Part shown: piece after piece, positions 7,367-13,459 of the stretch
Layout: each line of letters starts with the position of its first letter
Position numbering within the stretch: the first letter of the stretch is position 1
NCBI GenBank assembly: GCA_964489835.1
Contig: CAZBBC010000059.1
Span: 1-24,302, forward strand
Source: CAZBBC01 sp964489835
GTDB taxonomy: Bacteria; Calditrichota; Calditrichia; JAJRVZ01
DNA: 24,302 nt
Reading direction: 5' to 3'
Made by a program: the position numbers and the translations under genes
Notes under the pieces: model-generated
Seen by the model: the letters and a program-made list of their open reading frames with translations, nothing else
What the model was told of the DNA's origin: nothing
Database searches by the model: none

Positions 7367-8434
7367 GTGACGATTAAAAATTTGGGTTTCAATCCGTGGT
7401 TTCAGGGAAAAACAGATCCTGAAAAATTAAAGAATTTCCGGATTTCCAGGATTATAAGTGTTAATAAAGACAGCTTTGTCGTAAATAACGGTATAAAGGA
7501 CATCTTTGCGGAAGTTACCGGAAAATTGATATTCAGTGCCGATTCCCCCCTGGATTATCCTGCTGTCGGGGATTGGGTCTATACCCAGTTTTTTGATGAT
7601 GATTCATTGGCCATTATCCATGAAATTTTACCCAGAAGATCACTCTTAAGGAGGAAAACAGCCGGGAAACAGATCAATCTTCAATTAATTGCTGCCAATA
7701 TCGATACCGCTTTCATTGTACAATCACTGGACAGTAATTTTAATCTGAGGCGCCTGGAACGCTATTTAGTCATGATCAATGAAAGTCATATTGATCCGTT
7801 GGTATTGCTGAGTAAAAGTGATCTTCAGTCGGCCGAAGAGATAGAAGAAAAAATGACTATGATTCATCAGCTAATGCCTGACCTTCCGGTTGTCGCTTTC
7901 AGTAATCAGAATATTTCGGACATGGACCGGGTAAAAGCCTTAATGACCCCAGGAAAAACCTATTGTTTGCTAGGGTCCTCCGGCGTCGGCAAAACCACTT
8001 TATTGAATAATCTTCTGGGCAAGGAATTATTAGAGACCCAATCGGTCCGGGAAAAAGACAATAAGGGTAAACATACCACGGCCCGCCGGCAATTGATCGT
8101 ATTAAATACCGGGGTGTTGGTTATCGATACTCCCGGTATGCGGGAACTGGGAAATTTTGATATTGAAAATGGTTTATCGGATACCTTTGATGAAATAGCC
8201 GAGGTTTCCAATCAGTGTCGGTACAGCGATTGTTCGCATATACAGGAAGAAGGATGTGCCGTCCTGGCGGCCATGAAAGAGGGAATAATCTCTGAAGATC
8301 GATATCAGAATTATATAAAGATGCGCAAAGAATCAGATCATTATCAAAGATCCTATTTGGAAAAAAGACAAAAAGACAAACAATTCGGTAAAATGGTTAA
8401 ATCAGTCATGAAACACAAAAAAAACAGGAGATAA
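7367..8434 (+). CDS. rsgA: Ribosome small subunit-dependent GTPase A (RsgA/YjeQ)
   Basis: A 355-residue circularly permuted GTPase that helps mature the 30S subunit. An N-terminal OB fold (about 25-95) is followed by the permuted G domain: LLSKSDL (G4, 147-153), GSSGVGKTT (G1 P-loop, 203-211), KGKHTTARRQ (G2, about 233-242) and DTPGMREL (G3, 254-261). The C-terminal zinc knuckle is CRYSDCSHIQEEGC with Cys284, Cys289, His291 and Cys297. A lysine-rich tail ends the protein. Length is normal for the family. The start is GTG at 7367 with no good ribosome site; NLGFNPWF just after it is typical of the family's N-terminus, so I keep it. The next gene follows after 11 bp. Confidence 0.96.
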   Translation: MTIKNLGFNPWFQGKTDPEKLKNFRISRIISVNKDSFVVNNGIKDIFAEVTGKLIFSADSPLDYPAVGDWVYTQFFDDDSLAIIHEILPRRSLLRRKTAGKQINLQLIAANIDTAFIVQSLDSNFNLRRLERYLVMINESHIDPLVLLSKSDLQSAEEIEEKMTMIHQLMPDLPVVAFSNQNISDMDRVKALMTPGKTYCLLGSSGVGKTTLLNNLLGKELLETQSVREKDNKGKHTTARRQLIVLNTGVLVIDTPGMRELGNFDIENGLSDTFDEIAEVSNQCRYSDCSHIQEEGCAVLAAMKEGIISEDRYQNYIKMRKESDHYQRSYLEKRQKDKQFGKMVKSVMKHKKNRR

Positions 8435-8445
8435 AGGAATGATTC

Positions 8446-8742
8446 ATGATGGATCTTCAGATAGACAAGGCTAAAAATATTGCCTGTATAAAAATGTCCG
8501 GTCCGTTTTCTTTCGTGGAAGTGTTAAACGCTTTCGATACCGCTGTATCGGCAGATAATTATAAAGCGGGTATGGGACGGCTTTTGGATTTCAGAGAAAT
8601 CGATTTATCCGCGATAGATTCTGATACCATCCGTAAGATGGTAAAGTATTCTCTGTCTTTTCCTCCCGGAATCAATGATGTAAAGGTCGCTTTTGTAATA
8701 GCAAGAACTCTGGAGTCAAATAAAAAAATAATATCTCCATAA
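8446..8742 (+). CDS. SpoIIAA-like/STAS-like small protein, probably C-terminally shortened
   Basis: A 98-residue protein. MMDLQIDKAKNIACIKMSGP, FSFVEVLNAFDTAVSADNY, GRLLDFREIDLSAIDSDTIR and VKVAFVIARTLE follow the beta-alpha-beta plan of SpoIIAA-like proteins, where a strand, the WDLRxxxLS segment, a helix and the AFVxxxxLxYGLxRMxE segment are usual. The similarity stops after ARTLE, and the last residues SNKKIISP do not fit, so about 30 residues of the usual 125-130 seem lost. No function can be assigned. It lies 11 bp after rsgA and may be co-transcribed with it. AAAGGA at 8433-8438 precedes two adjacent ATGs (8446, 8449). Confidence 0.6.
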   Translation: MMDLQIDKAKNIACIKMSGPFSFVEVLNAFDTAVSADNYKAGMGRLLDFREIDLSAIDSDTIRKMVKYSLSFPPGINDVKVAFVIARTLESNKKIISP

Positions 8743-8841
8743 TTATTAATTCCATTATTATCTTCATAGGATTGAATTTTCTTCTTTCATTTCTTATTTA
8801 AACTGAGCATAAAAACACTTATTACGTTTGATTATATTTCT

Positions 8842-8920
8842 AACGTCACAAACAATGATGAAATTGCTTCCCGACGTGTTGGGATCAGCTGTCGCTGACA
8901 TTATCGCTCGCAACGACGTT
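8842..8920. repeat. Possible dispersed intergenic repeat
   Basis: In the 327-bp gap 8743-9069, AACGTC (8842-8847) and GACGTT (8915-8920) bound a stretch whose reverse complement reads GTCGTTGCGAGCGA ... GGGAAGCAATTTC, similar to the 'GTCATTGCGAGCGA...GAAGCAATCTC' elements scattered through many genomes. The first part of the gap (8743-8840) is AT-rich with nothing recognisable; the last part holds the DUF134 promoter. Confidence 0.35.
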
Positions 8921-9000
8921 GTTTTTACAGTCCTCATCTGGCAATTATCTGTGTCATTATTTTACCCAACACCATGACAACATTTTATATTAATGTAAAT

Positions 9001-9055
9001 TTGCATAATGAACATATGTTCATTATATTGTTGGCGTCAACTGAACATATGTTCA
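9001..9055 (+). promoter_or_regulatory. DUF134 promoter with two tandem TGAACATATGTTCA operators
   Basis: The 14-bp palindrome TGAACATATGTTCA occurs at 9009-9022 and 9042-9055. The first is extended to a perfect 22-bp palindrome spanning 9005-9026. Centres are 33 bp apart, about three helical turns, so a protein could bind both on one face. A sigma-70-like promoter fits around them: TTGCAT (9001-9006) and TATATT (9024-9029) with a 17-bp spacer that the first palindrome fills; the second would lie just after the transcription start. This is a repression layout. The likely binder is the DUF134 protein encoded next, by inference. Confidence 0.75.
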
Positions 9056-9069
9056 TTCTTGGAAATTAT

Positions 9070-9540
9070 ATGCGCGGACCTTATCGTAAACGGCGGATTC
9101 ATGAACCGCCAAATATAAAAAATTTTAAGCCCAGTGGTATTCCCAGAAAAATGTTGCAGACGGTAACAGTAACGGTTGACGAATATGAGGCAATACGTCT
9201 GGCCGATTACCACGGATTGGAACACTTGCAGGCTTCTGAAAAAATGGCGATCTCGCGGCCAACTTTCACACGTCTCATTGAAAAAGCCCGTCACAAAATC
9301 GCCGAAGCTATTGTCGATGGAAAAGAATTAGTCGTTGAAGGTGGAAATATTAAATTCGAAAATGCCCGGCACCGCTGCCGGGATTGTGGCGATGAACAGA
9401 AAAGCCCAATTAACCAAAATATCACCGACTGTCCCGAATGCGGTTCGAAAAATGTAGAAGATATCTCACAAAATTTTTTGAAAAATGAAATTCTCATCGA
9501 TCAAGCAAAAAAAAATGACTATAAAAAAGGGAACTTCTAA
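9070..9540 (+). CDS. DUF134 (UPF0251) family DNA-binding protein
   Basis: A 156-residue protein from ATG 9070. The N-terminus MRGPYRKRRIHEPPNIKNFK and VTVDEYEAIRLADYHGL are typical of DUF134 (PF02001). EHLQASEKMAISRPTFTRLI (about 51-70) is a sigma-70 region-4-like helix-turn-helix, and CRDC (103-106) plus CPEC (121-124) form a zinc-ribbon or redox/metal site. An upstream in-frame ATG at 8974 would add 32 residues, but that stretch translates the promoter palindromes (NEHMF twice), so 9070 is the better start. DUF134 genes are commonly found beside DUF5320, NifX-like and Mrp-like genes, as here. It probably senses metal or redox state and controls the cluster through the palindromes; this is inference. 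Confidence 0.88.
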   Translation: MRGPYRKRRIHEPPNIKNFKPSGIPRKMLQTVTVTVDEYEAIRLADYHGLEHLQASEKMAISRPTFTRLIEKARHKIAEAIVDGKELVVEGGNIKFENARHRCRDCGDEQKSPINQNITDCPECGSKNVEDISQNFLKNEILIDQAKKNDYKKGNF

Positions 9541-9552
9541 AAGTAGAGAAAT

Positions 9553-9582
9553 CCCATGGGCTTTTAATTATAAGACCATGGG
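9553..9582 (+). other. Small hairpin between DUF134 and DUF5320 genes
   Basis: CCCATGG (9553-9559) and CCATGGG (9576-9582) are perfect 7-bp inverted arms with a 16-nt AT-rich loop, starting 12 nt after the DUF134 stop. There is no T-run, so it is more likely an mRNA processing or stability element than a terminator. Confidence 0.35.
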
Positions 9583-9609
9583 GAGGATTATAGATACAAT
9601 AGGAGTATC

Positions 9610-9666
9610 ATGAAAATTTATCCCCGTATCGGTAATTGGACAGGTAACCAATCCGATTACACTTAA
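9610..9666 (+). CDS. Possible 18-residue leader peptide or gene remnant
   Basis: An ATG at 9610 preceded by AGGAG (9601-9605) opens MKIYPRIGNWTGNQSDYT and ends at TAA 9664-9666, 15 nt before the DUF5320 gene. The ribosome site is good, though the 4-nt spacing is short. It matches nothing I know. It may be a leader peptide, the stub of a deleted gene, or chance. Confidence 0.25.
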   Translation: MKIYPRIGNWTGNQSDYT

Positions 9667-9681
9667 CAAAAGGAGGACATA

Positions 9682-10032
9682 ATGCCACGAGGAGATCGTA
9701 CCGGCCCGCTGGGCGAAGGCCCGATGACCGGAAGACAATTGGGATATGGCGCAGGTTATGACAGTCCCGGATATATTAAAGGTCCAGGCAGAGGATGGGG
9801 GCGCGGATTTTTTGGCCGCGGCCGCGGTTTCTTTGGCCGGGGATTTGGCTTTAGAGCCTTTGGCAGAGGATGGGCCGAACCAACTACATTGGAAGCACAA
9901 CCGGATGACATGATTCAACTGAAATCGGATGTCAATGCGTTGCAAAGCGGATTGCATTCACTTCTGGATCGGCTGGATAAACTCACAGCCAGAGACGAAG
10001 ATAAAGAATCAGGGGAAAAGGGTAAAAAATAG
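9682..10032 (+). CDS. DUF5320 family glycine-rich small protein
   Basis: A 116-residue protein. The start MPRGDRTGPLGEGPMTGRQL is the hallmark of DUF5320 (PF17253). Residues about 35-72 are rich in Gly, Arg and Phe with a repeated pattern GRGFFGRGRGFFGRGFGF; residues about 84-110 are predicted helical (MIQLKSDVNALQSGLHSLLD) and could form a coiled coil. Many relatives have a cysteine near the N-terminus after MTGRG; this one has none. Its role is unknown, but it is a regular neighbour of DUF134 and NifX/Mrp genes in anaerobes. AAGGAGG at 9670-9676 gives a strong ribosome site. A possible terminator follows. Confidence 0.85.
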   Translation: MPRGDRTGPLGEGPMTGRQLGYGAGYDSPGYIKGPGRGWGRGFFGRGRGFFGRGFGFRAFGRGWAEPTTLEAQPDDMIQLKSDVNALQSGLHSLLDRLDKLTARDEDKESGEKGKK

Positions 10033-10039
10033 TCGTCTT

Positions 10040-10071
10040 AAAGCCTCTGATATCCGGCAGAAGCTTTTTTT
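10040..10071 (+). terminator. Weak candidate intrinsic terminator or attenuator
   Basis: AAAGC (10040-10044) pairs with GCTTT (10063-10067), with an inner CTG/CAG pair, and seven T residues run from 10065 to 10071. The stem is interrupted and short, so at most it would give partial termination between the DUF5320 gene and the rest of the cluster, leaving DUF5320 more abundant. Confidence 0.35.
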
Positions 10072-10117
10072 ATATAAAAAGATCCGCACAATAATGGAAA
10101 ATTGTTAGAGGTAGGTT

Positions 10118-10858
10118 TTGAACTACTGGCGCACTGGATTTTCCTGGATAGATAAACTGATTCCGGAAGGAATTCCCTTTCCTTCCAGCACCATCATCAC
10201 TGGGCCAGCCGGTTCTGGAAAACCTATCATCGGTGCGATGATATCAAACTCATGGCTTAAACAGGGTGGAACACTGGTTTGCTTGTTAATCAATTTTAAG
10301 CATAAATACATTGAAAATTTGCTGAACCATTTTGACAAAGATATACCCAGTCACAAGGATCGGGTTATCTATATTGAGTTTGATCCCTTAATAGAGAGTT
10401 TGGAAAAACCCGGGTCCCATCAATTGCGTGCAAATCTACTAAAACCGGATAATCTTGACCTGGCTCTGAAAGAAGCAAAAAATATTTTACCAGAATCGGA
10501 TCCGGGTTCTTTAATTTACGGCTCTGCCTTAAATATGCTGCTTTTTTCAAAAACATACGGTTCTGTGATTCATCAAAAAATTCTTGCCCTGCTTAACAGC
10601 AGTGAAAATAGTCTGTTTACTATTGCTAATAATTTTTTTGAAGAACAGGCCACTGAATGGGAAGAGATGGCGGACAATTTATTCTATTCTCATAGTACGG
10701 GTATTATGCATTTAGGATTTAAGATCATCAAAATGAAAGAAGTTTCTTTTCATAATCATGAGGTGGAGGTTCCCCTTACGGAGGACGAACTTAGAAGTAT
10801 TCGTGCAGAAGCAGAAAAAGGCCGGCAATATCTTATTCCAATTATCAGAAAAATATGA
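10118..10858 (+). CDS. KaiC/RecA-fold protein with altered Walker A and Walker B
   Basis: A 246-residue protein starting at TTG 10118, with AGAGGT at 10107-10112. The opening RTGFSWIDKLIPEGIPFPSS and the P-loop region TIITGPAGSGKPIIGAMISN (25-44) resemble the KaiC/RAD55 branch of RecA ATPases, where 'G...LD..LGGG.P..s..li.G..GsGKT' is usual. Here the residue after Lys35 is Pro36 instead of Thr/Ser, and the Walker B equivalent SLIYGSALNMLL (131-142) has Gly135 where Asp is expected. Magnesium and ATP chemistry should therefore be weakened or lost, though nucleotide binding could remain. I recall relatives in similar clusters also carrying GSGKP, which would make this a family trait, but I cannot verify that. 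Possible role: regulatory or scaffold partner in the cluster. Confidence 0.75.
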   Translation: MNYWRTGFSWIDKLIPEGIPFPSSTIITGPAGSGKPIIGAMISNSWLKQGGTLVCLLINFKHKYIENLLNHFDKDIPSHKDRVIYIEFDPLIESLEKPGSHQLRANLLKPDNLDLALKEAKNILPESDPGSLIYGSALNMLLFSKTYGSVIHQKILALLNSSENSLFTIANNFFEEQATEWEEMADNLFYSHSTGIMHLGFKIIKMKEVSFHNHEVEVPLTEDELRSIRAEAEKGRQYLIPIIRKI

Positions 10859-10911
10859 ATCCGTTCAAAAAAGATTAAAAATGTTTTTCATAAGAGGAAG
10901 AGGAGGGTTTT

Positions 10912-11223
10912 ATGCTGGATATGATTGTAAATTGCAATTCCATGGAATGGCAAGATGCAGGTGATCCTTATCCTGCAGGTACCAAGATTAAAGTGCTGCG
11001 TGATGACGAAGGGGGAAGAACCGTTATTCTTCAGCTTCCCAAAAGTTTTAAAATGGCAGGTCATGGTCATATCAAAAATGAGCAGCATTTTATTTTAAAG
11101 GGTCAATATGAAATAAATGGACAGGTATACGGTCAGGGCACATACCAACTTATTCATTCCAATATGACCCATGGACCCTTTACCTCAAAAACTGGTGCTG
11201 AAATTCTGGTCATCTGGCATTGA
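10912..11223 (+). CDS. Small single-domain cupin
   Basis: A 103-residue protein with a strong AGGAGGG ribosome site at 10901-10907. The first cupin motif is complete: His51-x-His53-x3-Glu57-x6-Gly64 in HGHIKNEQHFILKG, and the second contains Gly76, Tyr78 and His87 (GTYQLIHSNMTHGPF). It should hold one divalent metal. Such tiny cupins may be sugar or metal sensors, isomerases or dioxygenases; sequence alone does not say which. It lies inside the DUF134 cluster, 53 bp after the KaiC-like gene and 15 bp before a methyltransferase. Confidence 0.85.
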   Translation: MLDMIVNCNSMEWQDAGDPYPAGTKIKVLRDDEGGRTVILQLPKSFKMAGHGHIKNEQHFILKGQYEINGQVYGQGTYQLIHSNMTHGPFTSKTGAEILVIWH

Positions 11224-11238
11224 TCAATTAAACCAAAT

Positions 11239-11880
11239 ATGATTATGGCCAAGATCGAACCGTTTGAAAAATATATTGATCAATACGAGGATTGGTTTGT
11301 TCAAAACCGGTATGCCTATCAATCCGAGATAAATGCGGTTCGTCCTCATCTTCCGGGCAGGGGCTGGGGTTTTGAAATCGGTGTGGGCAGTGGTTTGTTC
11401 GCTGAACCTTTGGGTATTCATTTTGGTGTCGAACCATCTAAAAAAATGCGTGTCTTAGCCACCAGGCGGGGTGTTACTGTGGTGGAAGGCGTGGCAGAAG
11501 ACTTGCCACTTGAAAACAATTTTTACGATTTCGCCCTGATGGTAACGACCATTTGTTTTCTGGATGATGTTCAAAAATCCCTCACGGAAGCCCACAGGGT
11601 CATTAAACCGGGCGGTAAGTTGATCATCGGTTTTATAGACAAAAACAGCCCGGTCGGGAAATTGTATCAGAAATATAAGCAAGAGAATGTTTTCTATCGT
11701 GTTGCTGAATTCTACTCAGTCGATGAAGTCACAAATTATATGATCACCGCTGGTTTTAGCAATCTGCAGTATACGCAATCTATCTTTAGAATGCTAGATG
11801 AGATTCAGAAAGCGGAAAAAGTGAAAACCGGATATGGTGAGGGTTCGTTTGTGGTCGTAAGCGGAGAAAAAAATAGTTAA
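11239..11880 (+). CDS. Class I SAM-dependent methyltransferase (type 11)
   Basis: A 213-residue protein. GFEIGVGSGLFAEPLG (44-59) is motif I, GVEPSKKM supplies the acidic ribose-binding residue, VEGVAEDLPLENNFYDFALM is motif II/III and HRVIKPGGKLIIGFIDKN is post-III. It should bind S-adenosylmethionine in the cytoplasm. The EPS residue pattern and VTTICFLDD are characteristic of the methyltransferases seen in DUF134/NifX clusters, in my recollection. Substrate unknown. ATG at 11239 or 11245 are both possible; neither has a clear ribosome site, which suggests coupling to the cupin upstream. The MBL-fold gene begins 4 bp after its stop. Confidence 0.88.
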   Translation: MIMAKIEPFEKYIDQYEDWFVQNRYAYQSEINAVRPHLPGRGWGFEIGVGSGLFAEPLGIHFGVEPSKKMRVLATRRGVTVVEGVAEDLPLENNFYDFALMVTTICFLDDVQKSLTEAHRVIKPGGKLIIGFIDKNSPVGKLYQKYKQENVFYRVAEFYSVDEVTNYMITAGFSNLQYTQSIFRMLDEIQKAEKVKTGYGEGSFVVVSGEKNS

Positions 11881-11884
11881 ACAC

Positions 11885-12526
11885 ATGATAAAAATACAAA
11901 TTATATATGATAACACTTCTTTCAACCCCTTATTAAAATCAGATTGGGGTTTTGCCGCAATGGTTGAAGCCTATGATAAAACCATTCTATTTGATACCGG
12001 TGCCAATGGTAAAATTTTGCTGGAAAACATGCATATGCTGAAAATCGATCCGCTGATCATTAGTGATGTGTTCATCTCCCACGGCCATTTTGATCATATC
12101 GGCGGGATTTCCCATTTTTTGAACGAAAACAACAACGTTACGCTGCATGTACCGACTACATTCCGGGGTGTGCGGTATGCCAGAACTGTTATTTACTATG
12201 ATAAACCACAGGAAATTTATAAACATTTTTACAGCAGTGGTGAATTGGATAATATCGAACAGGCACTGGCGGTTGAAACCAAGAAAGGACTGGTGATTAT
12301 CGCCGGTTGTTCACACCCGGCGATGAAAAATATATTAGACGCATTTTCTCGTTTCGGAAACATTTACGGAATCATTGGCGGTCTGCATGGTTTCAATCAA
12401 TATCATTTGTTTAACGATTTAAAAATGATCTGCCCTACACACTGTACACAATATAAAAAAGAGATAAAAAAACGTTTTCATGCCCAATACATTGAGGGTG
12501 GTGCCGGTAGAGTAATTGAAGTCTAG
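11885..12526 (+). CDS. Metallo-beta-lactamase-fold hydrolase (COG1237-like)
   Basis: A 213-residue protein. FDTGA (36-40) and SHGHFDHIGG (65-74) give the metal-binding HxHxDH set His66, His68, Asp70 and His71; a further histidine is in IAGCSHPAM, with GGLHGF and CPTHCTQY completing the active site. The order and the TGxLxxxxQALxxETxxGLVxIxGCxHP pattern are those of COG1237 proteins, some annotated as dihydropterin phosphate synthase-like (7,8-dihydropterin-6-methyl-4-aminobenzene phosphate synthase). It is shorter than many relatives (about 250). It is a common partner of DUF134/NifX clusters. Substrate unknown; hydrolysis of a phosphoester or related bond is plausible. Confidence 0.85.
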   Translation: MIKIQIIYDNTSFNPLLKSDWGFAAMVEAYDKTILFDTGANGKILLENMHMLKIDPLIISDVFISHGHFDHIGGISHFLNENNNVTLHVPTTFRGVRYARTVIYYDKPQEIYKHFYSSGELDNIEQALAVETKKGLVIIAGCSHPAMKNILDAFSRFGNIYGIIGGLHGFNQYHLFNDLKMICPTHCTQYKKEIKKRFHAQYIEGGAGRVIEV

Positions 12527-12536
12527 AGATTTTTGA

Positions 12537-12608
12537 ATGAGACCACTATTAATTTGGTTACTTATGTTGGTTGGTTGGCGTGTCGCCGGGCTTTCTTCGG
12601 GAAAATAA
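12537..12608 (+). CDS. Possible 23-residue membrane microprotein or remnant
   Basis: An ATG at 12537 opens MRPLLIWLLMLVGWRVAGLS and three more residues, ending at TAA 12606-12608, in the 112-bp gap between two cluster genes. It is one hydrophobic segment. The ribosome site is weak (AGAGAT). It may be a stub of a deleted small membrane protein or a chance reading. Confidence 0.25.
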   Translation: MRPLLIWLLMLVGWRVAGLSSGK

Positions 12609-12638
12609 ACCCAATTACAATCTTAAAATTGGTCAAAA

Positions 12639-13214
12639 ATGATGAATGACGTGCAACGCTGGATAAAGCATGACGGTGTAACATATATCAAAGAAATGGG
12701 AATTAAGACCGGTCAGATTGTCGTCGATTTTGGATGCAATGACGGACATTATACGATCCCGGCCGCCCGGGTGGTCGGTCCCAAAGGAACAGTTTATGCG
12801 ATTGACCGGGAACAATCAGCTATCGATCAATTGATGAAAACAGCGAAAATTGCAAAACTAAGCAATATTATACCCGTTATCTCCGACAAACCAGCCATTG
12901 ACTTACCAGCCGCTTTTGTTGATGCCGTATTTATCTATGATGTGCTGCATTATTTAAATCCAAAAGAAAGAAAATCACTTTACCGATCAGTAAATATGAT
13001 TCTAAAAGATGCTGGAATACTATCTGTATTTCCAAAACACATCCAATCGGATTCGCCCATGTGGCATTTAGAAAAAATAGGTGTTCGGGAGATTATTAAG
13101 GAAATCAAAAGTAACCATTTCATGATGGCACAAAAGGATAAAAAACGTCTAATACATGACGATACTGTTGAAACAGGAATGATCATTAATTTTAAAAAAT
13201 CCAAAACTCCCTAA
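12639..13214 (+). CDS. Class I SAM-dependent methyltransferase
   Basis: A 191-residue protein. VVDFGCNDGHYTIPAARVVG (28-47) is motif I with the glycine-rich loop (Asn-Asp in place of the more usual Gly-Pro/Thr-Gly), TVYAIDRE (51-58) gives the acidic ribose-binding Asp, and DAVFIYDVLHYLNPKERKSL plus VNMILKDAGILSVFPKH fit motifs IV to post-III. It is a second methyltransferase of the cluster and not close in sequence to the first at 11239. Two adjacent ATGs (12639, 12642) could start it. The NifX remnant follows after 8 bp. Substrate unknown. Confidence 0.87.
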   Translation: MMNDVQRWIKHDGVTYIKEMGIKTGQIVVDFGCNDGHYTIPAARVVGPKGTVYAIDREQSAIDQLMKTAKIAKLSNIIPVISDKPAIDLPAAFVDAVFIYDVLHYLNPKERKSLYRSVNMILKDAGILSVFPKHIQSDSPMWHLEKIGVREIIKEIKSNHFMMAQKDKKRLIHDDTVETGMIINFKKSKTP

Positions 13215-13222
13215 CTTCAACT

Positions 13223-13459
13223 GTGAAAAATTTAAAGGAATTAAACGTAAGGGTAGCCGTTCCTTCAAACGATGGCAAAAATATATTTAATGATATGCTC
13301 GATGACTGCTCAGTGATACTTTCATCCAAGATCGGGAGAAAAGGAATCGAGCGATTGGAACAACGTAACATGATCCTGATTTTCAGAGCGGGAAATATTC
13401 AAAAGTAATTGTCAGATGTTCTTGAGAATGAAATCTCTGATTTATTGAATGGTAAATGA
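13223..13459 (+). pseudogene. NifX/NifB-family (dinitrogenase FeMo-cofactor-binding) gene, internally deleted and with a nonsense stop
   Basis: From GTG 13223 the reading VRVAVPSNDGKNIFNDML is the first strand of the NifX fold (PF02579), then it jumps directly to LDDCSVILSSKIGRKGIERL and MILIFRAGNIQK, the family's last strands and helix. The central part of about 55-60 residues, with the substrate-facing loop, is missing without loss of frame. A TAA at 13406 is followed in the same frame by LSDVLENEISDLLNGK and TGA at 13457-13459, which looks like the rest of the C-terminal helix. That TGA overlaps the ATG of the MFS gene (ATGA), the mark of the original translational coupling. The 61-residue product is unlikely to work as a cofactor carrier. 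Confidence 0.75.

Noticed and set aside
8974..9069. N-terminal extension of the DUF134 protein from ATG 8974
   Set aside because: The 32 extra residues only translate the promoter and the two palindromes (NEHMF repeated), and the DUF134 family begins at the MRGPYRKRR segment.
9568..9957. 129-codon reading frame on the minus strand across the DUF5320 gene
   Set aside because: It mirrors the glycine/arginine-rich plus-strand gene (alanine/proline-rich artefact) and has no domain or ribosome site; the plus-strand DUF5320 signature is clear.
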